Source: Cheilinus undulatus
Lineage: Eukaryota; Chordata; Actinopteri; Labriformes; Labridae
Direction: 5' to 3'
DNA length: 64,000 nt
Assembly (NCBI RefSeq): GCF_018320785.1
Contig: NC_054873.1
Coordinates: forward strand, 25,448,196 to 25,512,195
The notes under the pieces were generated by a model. It searched no databases. It was given only the letters and a program-made list of their open reading frames with translations, and was not told the DNA's origin. Positions 44,441-56,948 of this stretch are shown here, piece by piece (the stretch's first letter is position 1; the number at the start of each line of letters is the position of its first letter). Position numbers and translations under genes: made by a program.

Positions 44441-46302
44441 CATAATGGACAATGAAAGCATTTAAAAGTCATGGATAATTACCTTAATTTTTCTACAATC
44501 ACTCAACAAATAATCATTAAAACATGGTCCCACTAACAGAAAGTTAAAATGGGAAATGTTTGTCAAAGAAAGAAGCAGAAAACATTGATGAAAGTCATAG
44601 ATAAAGAATTTATTGAGAATCTTTTCATTTTAAAACATATTTTCATAACATTAATAAACAGATATTCTTAGAACGCCAAATGAAATCATCTCACTAACAT
44701 CTCTCCATTAAATAAAAGTAATTTTTGCATTACATAACAGCGTACTCTGAGTGTTTTAATATTTAATTTCAGCTTCAAGGGTACATCAGTTACATCGATG
44801 CCTGAGCCTGACATCTTTGTAGCACATTCTTCATTTCCACATCCTGATGTAAAAACAGTCAAGGTTACCTTCTTAAAAACACTGCAGGACTCTCATCAAT
44901 CTGTTAACTGCTTATTTGGTTCGTTTTGAGGTCGTAAATCAAATAAATTCAGTATTCCTCAACTTAAATTCATTTCTTCTAAAAACTGGGGACACACTGT
45001 GCAATTTCAAGCCAACTATAACAGCTGCGGTTGAATGTCAGCTCACACTGGGCAACTGAAATGACCATCAGACACAATTTTTGTGCGAACACTGGATGGT
45101 CTGATAGTCATGCTTCAGATGGTTACAAACAGCAACAAGACGGTTCACTCCATGTGTATCTCACATATAAACAGCAAAGCCAGCAAAAACAACTAGCAGC
45201 TAAATAAAATAATCCGTGTCAGGTGGAGGTCTGCAGTAGGCTTATTTTTTGCTTGTGCATTTCCTTTATTATTGTTGGGGAAATCACTTCAAAAAATTAT
45301 TACTGCTGTTTTCATGGAGATTTGAGATGCTGTCTGATAGTTTACAAGGGCAAAGAAAAGCCAGTTGGAGAATTTACTCATCGTTCTGCTCTCACTATGC
45401 AAGTGTGTGCAGTTGTATGTAGGGTTGGGAATTGTTTTGGATTTTTCTGATACCAGTGCTAAATTGGTACTTTTTATATGGTGCCGATGCCTAGACAGTG
45501 CCTAAATTGATACTTTTGAGAGAAAAAAGTGTGTTGAAAGTCAGCAGGAGCATAAAAGCTGTCGCTATCATAAATTATTAGCAGAAATATCTTTATAATA
45601 TACCAGTTGAACATGGAATAAAAAAAGGACATTGGTGTAACTTAACACATTAATCACACAAATTCCGTAATGTATTTCTTGACGTTCATTTGGGGTGGGG
45701 AGCTATTGTAATGAAGTATTTATATCTGTGTTGTGTTGTAATTCAGTCTGGTAGGTGTTGGATGTGTTGGTACCAGTACCATGTTAGTACCAGGTTTTAA
45801 TACTCAGTAGGGCCAAAATATCAAACATGCCAGAAATCCAACTAACTAGTCAGGAGGAGCTGAGCAGTGGTTGGCTGTGTGCCCCTGTACGCTGCACAAC
45901 AATATACTATCAGGCTCAAAGTCAGCCCTCGTCTAAGACTTCCAAGTATGTTGTGCAACTCAAGATTCTTTTCTAAGTCGGCTGGAAATTGCACAGTGTG
46001 CACCCAGGTTAACAGAGATGTAAGCAGACTTGAACAGAAGACAAGAACTTGATAGCAGCAAGAGCAAGGCAATGAAAACAGAAAAGACTTGTTGAGCCTT
46101 GTGTCCCCCCTTACTCCAGCCAGGAGCACTCAGAGCTCTGCATGCCTCAAAATGTTTAAAAGTGTGAACAAGAGCCTCTTAAAGTGGTCCTGTGACAGTA
46201 TTTTATGTTTTTATGAGAACACAATGCCTGAGGGTGCTGCAGCTGCAGACTGAACACTGCTAGAGTCTGTCTTCTGACGTTCTTCATCAACTTTGGTTGA
46301 AT
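44441..46302. other. Convergent washc1-ddx11 intergenic region
   Basis: This 1.86 kb between the two stop codons should hold both 3' UTRs. Two AATAAA signals suit washc1. For ddx11 no near canonical AATAAA is obvious; ATTATT/TTTATT motifs around 45266 are candidates on the minus strand. Around 45420-45800 there is a diverged repeat with GGTACC-like motifs. No additional gene is visible. Confidence 0.5.
44653..44716 (+). terminator. Candidate washc1 polyadenylation signals
   Basis: AATAAA occurs at 44653-44658 and at 44711-44716, 213 and 271 bases after the washc1 stop codon. Either could define the transcript end. Confidence 0.5.
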
Positions 46303-47140
46303 CTACACCTGCTTCTGTTTCTTCTCCAGGAAGAACTAAAACAGAAATATAAACAGCAAATAAATAAGTGTTTGCCATGATACAGTGGTTTTGACTGAGG
46401 TGTACTTCTCACCTTCCGTAGGGCAGCAAAAGCAGAGCCAAATGTGGAGTGTGTACTGGTGCGATCTTTGATCCATGTGGGAAGTTTAGCAAGAGTAGCG
46501 GGTCGAGAGTAACGTCTGTCACACAGCACTACAGAGGAATAGTCGCCACGGTGACGGATAGCTCTTCCTTTAGACAGAAGTAAATACAAATACTGATCAT
46601 CCAACTAAACCTCCAATTTTAAATTTGTCATTATAAACTGGTATCTGTTGTCAGGGATGTGCATCATTACCTATGGACTGATTGACCGCCTTCATGCAGA
46701 GGTTTTCAATAAGTGCTTGTCCAGGGCTCCTCCCTCCACTGTGAGGCTGAAAAAAGGAAAAACAAAACCATAACAAGACTGAAAATAAGTGACATCCTAT
46801 TTCTTCTCTTACCTGTGTTGTTTTTGCCAGGTTTTGTAGATGCTTTGAATATCTTTTTAACAGTAAAGAGAATCACCAGGTGTTTGTCCAGATAGGACAT
46901 CTTCTCCTGCAGCTCTGGAGATTTGATGTTGGGATACGGCATTCCCACCATCACCACACACCTGCCAAGGATGCAAATCAAAGAGAACATTTAATTTTTT
47001 ACTCTAAAATCAATATAAAGCTGCTGGCTCTACACGCACCTGCCCAGGTCATCAGAGAAATTGATGCCTTCACTCATCTTTCCTCCAACCACGGAGAACA
47101 GCAATGCTCCTGTGAGACCACCGCTATCTACAGCACACCT
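46303..47140 (-). CDS. ddx11: ddx11 last five exons (helicase domain 2, C-terminus)
   Basis: These exons encode [60 protein letters not shown] and [18 protein letters not shown]. They include motif V (GKMSEGINF) and motif VI (QSIGRAIR, residues 828-835). The final exon adds [10 protein letters not shown] and a TAG stop. Confidence 0.95.
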
Positions 47141-50100
47141 CTAACAAAGGGAACAGAGATATAAATGTAAAGTTTGTGACTGTTGACTCTCCAGCTCATC
47201 AGTCAGTGCTCTTTAATGTTTGTGTACCTGTATACAGCGGGAGAACTCATTCAGCACCTGCTCCACCTGGTTAGCTTTCTTTGGCTCCTGGAAGATCTGA
47301 GAAAGTAGTCGTAATAACATAAAGGGGCTTCAGATACCTTTTGTTTCGAACTCTTATTATTGATGATTTTAAATCATGTAAATAATGCACCTTCTTCTTG
47401 TTAGAAAGACGTGTCAGCGCTCCGCTGGTCTCCCAGTGAGAAATGATCCGTCTTGAGTATTCGTAAGAAGGAAAGAAGCACACAACCCCACCTGGGACCA
47501 CATTACAGATGTTGGAGAGAATGCGCCCTGTCTCATCCATCTGTTGGCAAACAGGCACAAATTCACAGCAGCTGCTGTCTGAAAAATGCAGCAGTATTTA
47601 AAAACCTTACAGAATGAACTTAGCTAAATAGCATGTGTGTTACCATGCGTGGAGAGTCTCTGTTTTGAAAAGTGAAGTCCAGCTCCTGACCAGACGGACC
47701 GCTGCACAAGACGAGCGGGAGAATGTTCTCCGGAGGAATCACATGACCTACCGATGAAGTTAGAACTCATTAAAAAAAATGATTTAAATGAGTTTTTTTA
47801 AATAAAAGGATATATTTTCAAATGAGATATGGGGTAATTGCTTATATTGATAACGTTTATGTTTATGTTGATTGAAATTAATAGAGAAATGGCATGCCTA
47901 ATGCTCTTTAAAATCATTGTTTACAGTAAAATACACTAAAATATTACTGTCATTTATCACAAGGTAATCTATTTGAAATGTTTGGTCTAAATGGAGAATT
48001 ATCATTGTACATATTCCAAGAGCATTTATATTAATGTCAAAGATTAATTTATGGTTGTTTTATCCACAGAAACACAGATAAAATCCTCACAAAACCAATT
48101 TTGAATGATTTATTTAAACCTCAAAATTCTAGGAAACTTATGCACAGTCTGAGTAGCACAGACATTTTGGCAGTATTTGGAAAAGTGGGTGGAACTGATG
48201 TGGAGCAAGGGTTTGCAAAAAACTGTGCAATTTACATGTCCCTCTCTCTCTCTTTGGGTTGATATATGACTAAAGATCATTGGTATTGGTAGAGATTGGT
48301 ATTTAAGAGTATTGGAATTTTTTGAAACATCAATATGCAGAAACATTACCAATTGTTGTTCAGGGGTTTTGACTGCTATTTTTAATCACTAGTATTTAAA
48401 AAGTACCCAATACTGGGCATCCAAGGCTTCAGATTTTGTTTTCATGGTTTTAAATAGGTTTCACTATCCTCATATTTTCACAAAAATCAGATCGAAGTCT
48501 ATAATTCTGGTACTGTGGGGCTCAGATGGCCTACTTGTTAGGCCACACCCAGTATACATGGGCAGGCCAGGTTCAAGTCCAGCTTCTGGCTGCTTTTCTG
48601 CATATCTCTCCCCCACTCTCTCATCACTGTTTCCCATTCTATCCACTGTCCTCCTCCATCAATAAACACATTAAAAAAGCCCAAAAATAAATTGTAAAAC
48701 ACAACAATCGTAATAATTCCGGTATTGTGACAACCATTTGCCATTTCTTCACAGACAATAAATCAAGATGTATATTGTTTATTAAATTAAGTTAAAAACT
48801 CATGACATCATTTTTTGTCTATATCCCCAGCCCTAATTCAAATACAAGCCACAAATTTAAAATGTTCATAAGCAAGTTTAAAACAATTAGCCCAATGAAA
48901 GCTTAATCAGGATACAGTTCCACGGGATTTAACATGAAACTAGTAAACAAAATAAGTCTTTAATGAGGGTGTTTATAATTGTTATCAAGATAATTACCAT
49001 CTCTAATGCCCAAACAGATTTGAAAGTTTTTTAAATATACATTTTTTAGTTGAGTATATGTCCTCAACTCTGGTACAGCCACAGGTGTGGTGGTGTCTTA
49101 TAGATGGATCAATTGTGACTCTTCATCACCTCCAACATTTAAACACAACGTGCCTTCATGACATTTAGAAAATCTGAGTGAGCAATCCTAACAAACACTT
49201 CTCATGTAACTAAAACATTATTTGTCAAGTGCTATGTTAGTTATCATAAACCAAGTTTAAAAGGCTCATGACTAAGCAGCTGCATTATAAACCACAAAGA
49301 GGAACTCCACAAAGCACTGCTATGTTGTAAAAACAGGCCACTCACCACAGGAAAACTCAGTGATACGTTCCTCTCCAACCCCGGCAGAAAACAGCAGCTC
49401 TTGTTTGAAGTCTGAGACCTGCATACACACATTTTAGAGAATAAAACCTTCACAGTGAAGTTTATTTTCAGTTCTAAAGGTTACTTACCGGCTGCATCGT
49501 TCCTCCTGCGATGATGACAGCTCTGCACTCTTTCAGCACCTGGGCAAAGTGAACTGCTGGATTCAAAAGTAGGAACTTCACACTGCTCTCTGACAACGCA
49601 CCTGGATGGACAACAAAACGGTTAATTTAAAACTCTTACATTTATTTCCATATTCAGATTTTTCTGTTGTTTTGGGGGGTTTTTTCAGTTGTACCTTGTC
49701 TGTGTATCACCACTCTGCCATCCGTGTTGCTGTTGGTGAGAGCCATGAAGAATCCCTCCACCTGCATCATGGGAGATGCAGACAGCACTTTGTCTGCCTC
49801 TACTGACCCCTGCTGGTCCACTGAGAGACCTGCACAGAGAGATACAAAAAGACATGTAGTGATTTCACATCACACGCAAGGTTTCATGAATGCTAGAAGG
49901 GTTTCCAGCATGACATGTCTTCAGTGATGATATCAACCTTAATATCTAGTTTTTAAATACATGGATGATGTAATCATCAGCCTTCTCACCTGGTGAGGTG
50001 CTCTGATTGCTCTGTAGAGTTTGAAGGTAGCGATTTAATCCCTCTGTGCGTCGATTCTCCTTGTTGGAGCTACTCTGAGATTGCAGAATCACTCCTGATC

Positions 50101-53100
50101 CTGCATACTTCTCCACAAAGCTACTCAGCTGCAGAGAGACGATATGTGTGGTTCATTTTTACAGCAGGTCACGCACAGAACTAGATTGAGGCATAAATGA
50201 ATACATAACATATCAAACTCTTACTTTTCTGCTGATCATGCTCTTCTCAAAGTATCTCTGTAGCTGAAAAGAAAATGACAGTAACAATAAATTATTCAGA
50301 GTTAGAAACTTAAAAGAGATGTCTAAAAGACAAGGGCATATTATTTTAGAGCTACCTTAAACAGGTTGATGTTGTCAATCTGAGCCTTGAAGAGAAAGTT
50401 GTTCATGGTGAGCATTTCAGTTCCTGAAAGACAAAGAGGGACAGCTGGTTTGCTTTTTCACCTTGAATGTCTTTTAACATTTGTATTTCTGTGGTAAGTC
50501 GGTTATTACTGACCTGTTAGTGTAGTCTGGGTGTGAGGATTTTGTCCAACCATACCTGCAAGGATGTCATTTACATTAGGGTTAGACATAAAACATAAGC
50601 AACTGAGTGAATATCATATATGTAGAAAAAGATGTCTAACACAGATGGGGACTTGTTTTTTTAATGAAATAATTATAAATGTATATTTTCAATGCAATGT
50701 CAGAGGCAGGAAAGACTGTTGAAGTTGTGTTTTATTCTTTTGTTACATAACTTTACTTTGAGCAACTGAATTATGTTCACATAGATGGGGACAAAACTGT
50801 TAATTCCCTATGACAATTTCAGTTTTTTCTAAGTATTTCACAAGTGCTGGTAAACATTATGGACATTATTTTACTTTCACACAAACAAAATAATTTCCCA
50901 AAAATCAAACCTACCAGGGTCAAATTTATTAGCCCTTTTATGGCTGACCTTTTCGTTGAGCCATAACACAAACCATTGTTGTGAAATTATGTGCTTTTAC
51001 TTTGGAAAGCTCAAATCTTAAAAAAATCAAGTTAAAACTAAGGGTTATTGGGGTGCAGATGGCCTAGTGGTTGAAGGCACATCCCATGTATGTGGCCAGT
51101 CCAGGTTCTAGTTTGGTCTGTGGCTACTTTCCTGCATGACTCTCCCCACTCTCTCATCCCTGTTCTCCACTCTACCCACTGTACCCCTCTATGACTAAAA
51201 GCATAAATAGCCAAAAAATATATCTTTAAAAAATCAGGATTATCTTCCAATTTACACTTAGTGTATAAACTTCGGTATGGGATTGAGCTGTCACTTGAAA
51301 AAGCATCATGGCAAAAAAAAAAAAATCAGTTCAGACTTGAGAAAAAGAATTGTTGATGCTCACAGAGCAGGAGGATATACAAAGTTATCACAGCGTTTCT
51401 AAATGTCAAGAACTCGAGATGAACATGTTTCATCAAGAAATTCAAAGAGAGCCACACAGTATAGAACAAACCTGGCAGAGCTAGGAAGAAAAAGATTTCA
51501 AAGACACTGGAATGAAAACTAGTGAGAGATATTTCTAAAGACCCCAGAACTACTGAGACACTAGTGAAGGACTTAGCCAAGTCAGGAATTGTAGTCTCAA
51601 AGAAGACCATCACTAAAGTCCTACAGGAATGGACTGAGAGGTTGCAGACCAAGAAAAACTCCACTTCTGCAGGAGAGACACCTTCAAGCCAGACTGAAGT
51701 ATGCTAGGACAACCTGGAGAAGGATTATGCATACTGAAAGCATGTCCTTTGGCCCGATGAAACCAAACTAGAGCTCTTTGTCAATAGAAGCGTTGCTTAT
51801 GTTTGGAGAAAGAAGGAAGAGGCGCATCACCCAAAGAACACCATCCCCACAGTGAAACACAGCAGTGGGAGTATTATGCTGTGGGGATGCATCAGGAAAT
51901 CTTGTAAAGGTGGAAGGAAGCACGAAGAAAGAGGGATATATGAAGATTTTGAAAGAAAACCTGAAGCAGGCAGCAACAAAACTGGGTCTGGGTCGTTGCG
52001 TTGTCTTCCTACACAACAACGACCCAAAACAAATGTCGCTCCTGGTGAGGAAATACCTTCAGAAGACCAAGGTGAATGTTACTGGATGGTCTACAGAAAA
52101 CCCTGAATTGAATCCCATTGAAAATCTGTGGGGGCAACTGAAGACTAAGGTTCATGCCAGAAGGCTTTCATATCTGGAAGAGCTTGAGAGATTCACCAAA
52201 GAAGAAGGGGCTGGGATTCCTCAGCAGACATGTCTGAGACTTTTTCAAAACTACAACAAATGACTGCAGACTGTTATCCAGCAAAAAGGAGACACAACTG
52301 ACCATTAGCATCAAGGGGATGATAATTTTGAACCTGGTAGTTTTTTTTTCTGTTTTTTTTTTTTAATGAAATAATTTTGTTCCTGTATGCAGAGTAAAAT
52401 AATGTAGCATTAAAAAAACTAGGAAAAGCTGTGTTTAAAATTCCTTGCATTGTTTAAAAGCCATTAGGATATACTTGAAATTTTCTTAGGGAGAATAATT
52501 TTGTCCTCATCTGTAGGCCATCAAACTTGCAAGCCTTGTTGCCTGTGTGGCCATTAATTACAAATATTAGAGCCCATCTCTGTGCATCATAAGTCTTATC
52601 ATACACACTCACCTCCCAGCACCTTGACGAGCCCCTCGACTACAAACAAAATCTGTTTGACGTACATTAAGTTCTTCGCCTTCAGTCTGCTCCTGACATA
52701 GATATATTAACATGAATAATCATGACGCCACTAAAAAATTTACCATTTTTAAGTGCACAGTGAGAATCTGTATGTGCATACTCACTTATAGCGGTCTGCA
52801 TATTGCGTGAGCTGAGAGTGAGCACGGCAAAGCTGTAGAATATTCACATTTAAGTACATTACAGATGCATAATTCAAACTATCATTTTGTACTTGATGTA
52901 TAAGAAAGTACTTTACCTGTGCTCCGGAGAGCTCTGCACTGTGCATACAAGATAATGTGTCACTGAGGTTGTGAGCTTCATCTATTATCACGACCTGATG
53001 GGACAAAAACACAAGTTTCAAAAAAGCAATTCTACTTCAGACAAACATCACATATGTTTTACTTCCAACTGTGGAATTTGAGAAAACTGTAGCAGAATGA

Positions 53101-56100
53101 GCAAGTATTAGCAGAGCTACTGCCTTACAGTATTCTTAAGATAACACCGTGACAAGTAAAGGATGAACTTAATGCCCAATGACCTTGACCTCCAAAATTC
53201 TTGAGATGTCACAATTACCAGCAAGGGATGAACACGAGACCTGATGGCGTGGAAGTTTCTACTAAGTTTGAGATAAATCTCTCAAATCATCCTTGAGATA
53301 TCGTGTTCACGAGCAAGGGATGACCATGAGGCCCACTTACATTGACCTTCATATTTAATTTTTACATTAAAACAATGTTTTAGTTCATAGAAATCTAAGA
53401 TAATAAATCAATAACAGAAAGTATTCATACCTGTCCCTTTAGCTGGATCCCTGCTGCCTTCCTTGTAGCTTCATGGAGCACCATCTGATACGGCAACACC
53501 ACTAACTATGCAGAGCATAAAAACAAAGACAATACAGATGAGCAACTAAAAGGAAATCTGCTTAATAAAAACAGTTAATAAATACATGAAAAAAACTGCA
53601 GTTTGAGTGGCTTCTTCTCCATATGTGAGTCTTACAAAAAGCCCAGAGGGATTTTAACAGTGCAATCATCAACATAACCAGACACAGAGATGTAGAGCAG
53701 TGTTACCTGTGCTGGGGGGATGGCAAGGCGCGTAGAGTAGTATGGACATGAGTGCGTTTCTCTGCCGAGCTTCAGCAGCTGCTCGATGTCATGGACTGAA
53801 CCTAAGACATCATCCCTCATCTGCTGCATGGCTGAAGCTTTGTAATAAGGACAGACACTCTTTGCCTGGCCTCGCTTACGTTTTACACCCTCTTCATGAT
53901 GCTGCTTTTCTACAAGAGAGGGGGAGTTACTTCATTCTCTTATTTTGATTTTGATACAAGATTGTAATCAGATAGAAATGCGCTTTCTTGAGGAGGTCAG
54001 GGATGTAACCTCACCATGTTTGTTTTTCTGCATCTCCATGCAGCGATCATTTATACGCTGGATGCTGCCCAGGCGACGCACTTCCTCATTGATACAGAGA
54101 TTCTACAAGAATGCAGTTTTTAGGTTAACAAACACCATCAAAAGTCTGATTAAAGTTGTGTTTGTGCTTTGCACAAGTAGTAATTTCATTTCAACTCCAG
54201 GAATGAATCTTCTGTTGGATGGATAGAAATGTAGATGTTATACACAGCTTTAAACTTCCTTTACTATAATAGTTTTGTTACCTCTATCTATTTACTTACA
54301 TTATTGTTGTTGTTATCAATATTATAACTATTCCAAGTTTTGAGTACTTTGAGAACTATTGAATGTGGAGACAGCTTGACACATGTTTAAAATTGTGGAC
54401 AAATCTAGAAATCTGCAAAAGACAACATACAGTTCAGTAGTCTCACTGATATTGAAAGTCAACTCATTTGATCCATGAGACCACAAAATTTCCAGAGCCA
54501 ACATTAACTCCTCAATCTTTTTTGTCTGTTCGACAGTGCAAAAACCTAAAACAATAACATACATCATCAGAACGGACAGGACATTTTAACATGAAAGAGG
54601 TCTGCATGCTCAAACCCTGCTTACTTTTCTAAAGAAAATTATCCAAGCATCCATGCTGTATGATTATGCTGATTGATTTTCTGATGTTCAATGAATCAAT
54701 ATATCAACCAGTAGGGATGCAACGATATCAAAATCTCACGGTACGATATCGTCATGGTATTAAGGCCACAGTACGGTATTATTGCGGTATTGTCAAAAAA
54801 AAAAGATGACTTGGAAAAAATGTCATAGTGTGGAAAATTAAGTGCCAGGAATGTTCAGGATAAAACACACTAACTGTAACTGAACACAAACAATGGTCTG
54901 GCAGTGTCTGCAAACAGTTTTTTGCATGTTCGTCCTGTTTACTCCTCGATCGTTTTTGTTGACCGCAAAACCAAAATGCGTCGATACTTCTGATTTAAAC
55001 TTCGCAGAAGGTTCCACAAGTATAATTTTTTGGCTCTGCTCCCCCTCCATGCTTTCTGCCATGTCTTCCTACACTGCACAGGGGATCATGGGAGGTGTGG
55101 TTTGCTCCTCAGACCAGCCCACTCAGTAGCACTAGAAAAAACTACACAAGCGGGAGTACTCCAAGTTCTTCTTCTCCTTCTTATTTCTGGCAGTGTAGAC
55201 ACTGCAAGGCATATTACTGGCCTGCGAGTTCTTGTTCGATACCTTCACAAGCCTTGGTATTATTGCGAGAATTTTGAAACCACGATATTTTCAATACTGT
55301 TACATCCCTATCAACCAGTCCTTTGCAAAGAAAACCTTATACTCAAAACATCCTGTACGATTCAATATGACGCTTTAGAATCTAAAATCTTAAAAAGCTA
55401 TCGATTCTTTATCACAAATAAAATATTTATCAAAGTATCAGTGAATGATGTCAGGGAAGATTTGAATGGCAGACAACCATAAAAGTCAAATACACTGCAT
55501 AACAGCTAAGCATAATCTGGGCAATAAATGATAATAAATAGTTTAACAAAGAGGAGATAACTTTCAAGAAAAATAACAAGCCACAGTTGTTATAAGCCAT
55601 AATTATAAATAATGTCTAAAATTCATCTGTTAATTTACATGCTGCTGTTTTCCCTCACAACAACCCCAGTTTAGAGAGTGTGTGTGTGTATGCAGACCTG
55701 CCGTGAGCCCAGTGTGACCAGGCTGATATCCTTGCTGAAGGGGCTTTTTTGAACCTCATGGACAAACTGGGCCAGCTGGGAGTGAGTACGGCTGCAGTAA
55801 TAAATCTGCTCAAAAGATAAAAAGTTAGTTTCACTTTAGGAAAATGCAAGATACTCCCTTTTTATTACAATGCCCTTTAACAGTCATTCTGACTGTTAAA
55901 ACTTTAAAAATGTAGCTCACACACCTTTGCAACATGTTCCTCAACCAGTTCATCGTCTGAGTCATCCTCAGCACCCTGCAGCCTGAGCGTGAGAGCAAAC
56001 ACACCCTACTCTCACTGTTTGTTTCTTTTAATACCTCAGTGTGATTTAAAATTTCATTTCACTGCCGATTATTACCCACTTTCCTCACCTGCTCTTGGTC

Positions 56101-56921
56101 TTTGATTCATTATCGCTCTCATATTCTGCAACAATAAGGTCCTCGTCCTCATGATCTCCCTGAGTTTCTGTTTGCTCTTCTTTGCTGAGCTCAAGTAACT
56201 TTACTGCCTCATCATCTTCACAGCTCTACACACAAAAGCAAACAAATACATTCATTGGAAAATAAAGTCTTCTTACATGGACTGTAATTTTTGTATGAAG
56301 TTTTGACACATGATCAGATCACTCACTTTTCTTTTCATGGCATACTTCAGCTGAATATTGTTTCTGATCAGTTCTAATCGCTCTTCCCTTTTCTTCCTTT
56401 TCAGTTCTTCTTCCTAGCACACAAAGCAATTAAATAAGACAAGCAGATACAAAAGACAAAAAGAGAATATAACAGAAATTGATGGTATTAACCTTCAACT
56501 TTGACACCAAATCTCGCTCTGCCTTTTTCTGAACAAAATCAGTGATCCAGTCAGGCTCTGTTGAAGAACTGGTAGTGCAGGGCTTGATGGAAAGAGATGT
56601 TTCTCCTTCCTGTAGCAGAGCAGCAGCCTCCTTTTTCTTCTTCTCCTCATAGTCTGTGAGCCAGCTCAATGCTCCACATATCAGACTCAGAGACTTGCCC
56701 TAGGTTAAAGGACATATATGTTTAAAACACAAGGTATGCACAGATTAAATGGTTTCGAGGGAAACCTCCTGTGTGCATGCACACATACACACCGTTCCTG
56801 TTGGACTTTCAAAGATGCCAACTTTTCCCTCGTCCAGGGCACCGTATAAAGCCTGCATAAACTGCAGTTGGATGTTATAAGGCTGGTATGGAAATGGAAA
56901 TTGGGCCTTGCCATTCTCCAT
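46303..56921 (-). CDS. ddx11: ddx11 (ChlR1), Fe-S DNA helicase, complete
   Basis: Twenty-seven coding exons: 56921-56793, 56699-56493, 56413-56327, 56225-56089, 55982-55925, 55805-55698, 54102-54015, 53909-53707, 53505-53431, 52994-52917, 52832-52786, 52692-52613, 50555-50514, 50423-50356, 50263-50225, 50128-49990, 49829-49695, 49601-49489, 49418-49346, 47747-47644, 47540-47391, 47296-47228, 47140-47040, 46961-46877, 46746-46671, 46567-46413, 46335-46303. They encode 892 residues; human DDX11 is about 906. It is an XPD-like superfamily 2 helicase (5'-3') needed for sister-chromatid cohesion, replication-fork and G-quadruplex handling; human loss causes Warsaw breakage syndrome. Walker A, four iron-sulfur cysteines, DEAH and the C-terminal motif QSIGRAIRH are intact. 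The start at 56921 ([12 protein letters not shown]) is preferred; an in-frame ATG at 56948 exists, but TCTACAG just after it looks like the acceptor of a non-coding first exon. Confidence 0.95.
48514..48698 (+). mobile_element. tRNA-derived SINE (family 1), best-preserved copy
   Basis: It starts GTGGGGCTCAGATGGCCTAC (A box), has GCCAGGTTCAAGTCC (B box), a C/T-rich body (CCCCCACTCTCTCATCACTG), CCATCAATAAACACA, and an A-rich tail. It sits antisense in the 1.6 kb ddx11 intron between exons 19 and 20 of the coding chain. Confidence 0.8.
50782..52513 (+). mobile_element. Tc1-like transposon, family C, degenerate, in ddx11 intron
   Basis: The ends TAGATGGGGACAAAACTG and CAGATGAGGACAAAATTATT (reverse complement of the right end) are inverted repeats, with TA (52514-52515) on the right and CA on the left. 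Broken frames encode transposase parts: [53 protein letters not shown], and [20 protein letters not shown] with the catalytic Glu (NPIENLW). Stops and frameshifts make it inactive. Its direction is opposite to ddx11 and a SINE (51046-51235) is inserted in it. Confidence 0.82.
51046..51235 (+). mobile_element. tRNA-derived SINE (family 1) nested in Tc1-like element
   Basis: It reads GGGGTGCAGATGGCCTAGTG (A box), CAGTCCAGGTTCTAGTTTGG (weak B box), TTTCCTGCATGACTCTCCCC and ATGACTAAAAGCATAAATAG. It lies inside the family C transposon, so it inserted later. Confidence 0.75.
52917..52994 (-). CDS. ddx11: ddx11 exon 10 (DEAH box)
   Basis: The exon encodes [20 protein letters not shown], with DEAH at residues 369-372, the Walker B motif for Mg-ATP hydrolysis. 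The acceptor is CCATCAG and the donor CACAG|GTAAAG; both flanking splices are in phase 0. Confidence 0.96.
53145..53345. repeat. Fish dispersed repeat with internal duplication
   Basis: Two partial units share CTTGAGAT(A/G)TC, GCAAGGGATGA and ATGAGGCC/ACGAGACC-type blocks around ACCTTGACCT. The pattern resembles a common teleost minisatellite-like repeat. It lies in the ddx11 intron between coding exons 9 and 10. Confidence 0.55.
53707..54102 (-). CDS. ddx11: ddx11 exons 7-8 (iron-sulfur cluster)
   Basis: These exons encode [24 protein letters not shown] and HSCPYYSTR. Cysteines fall at residues 245, 263, 291 and 326. The spacing of 18, 28 and 35 compares with 18, 30 and 35 in human DDX11 from memory. 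All four cluster ligands are kept, so the 4Fe-4S cluster should form. Confidence 0.93.
54712..55310. mobile_element. hAT-type miniature element with perfect 8-bp target duplication
   Basis: The ends TAGGGATGCAACGATATC and TAGGGATGTAACAGTATTG (reverse complement of the right end) bound 599 bases. The 8-mer TCAACCAG flanks both sides exactly (54704-54711 and 55311-55318). Internal frames are not homologous to a transposase I recognise, so it is non-autonomous. It lies in ddx11 between coding exons 6 and 7. Confidence 0.92.
56493..56921 (-). CDS. ddx11: ddx11 first two coding exons (Walker A)
   Basis: The first exon ends within the Walker A motif ESPTGT and the second begins [14 protein letters not shown], giving SPTGTGKS at residues 39-46 for ATP binding. 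The preceding [15 protein letters not shown] corresponds to the Q-motif region. The second exon also carries [20 protein letters not shown], as in human. Phase 0 splice between them (ACG|GTGTGT). Confidence 0.95.
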
Positions 56922-56948
56922 GTCTGTGAACAACCCTGTAGACGACAT

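Noticed and set aside
44441-46302. Additional gene between washc1 and ddx11
   Set aside because: Open frames are short, low in recognisable motifs, and the region fits two convergent 3' UTRs plus a decayed repeat.
50639-50780. Second transposon end (CAGATGGGGACTTG) upstream of the ddx11-hosted Tc1 element
   Set aside because: The match to the terminal repeat is only about 12 bases and does not continue; it may be chance or a decayed fragment.
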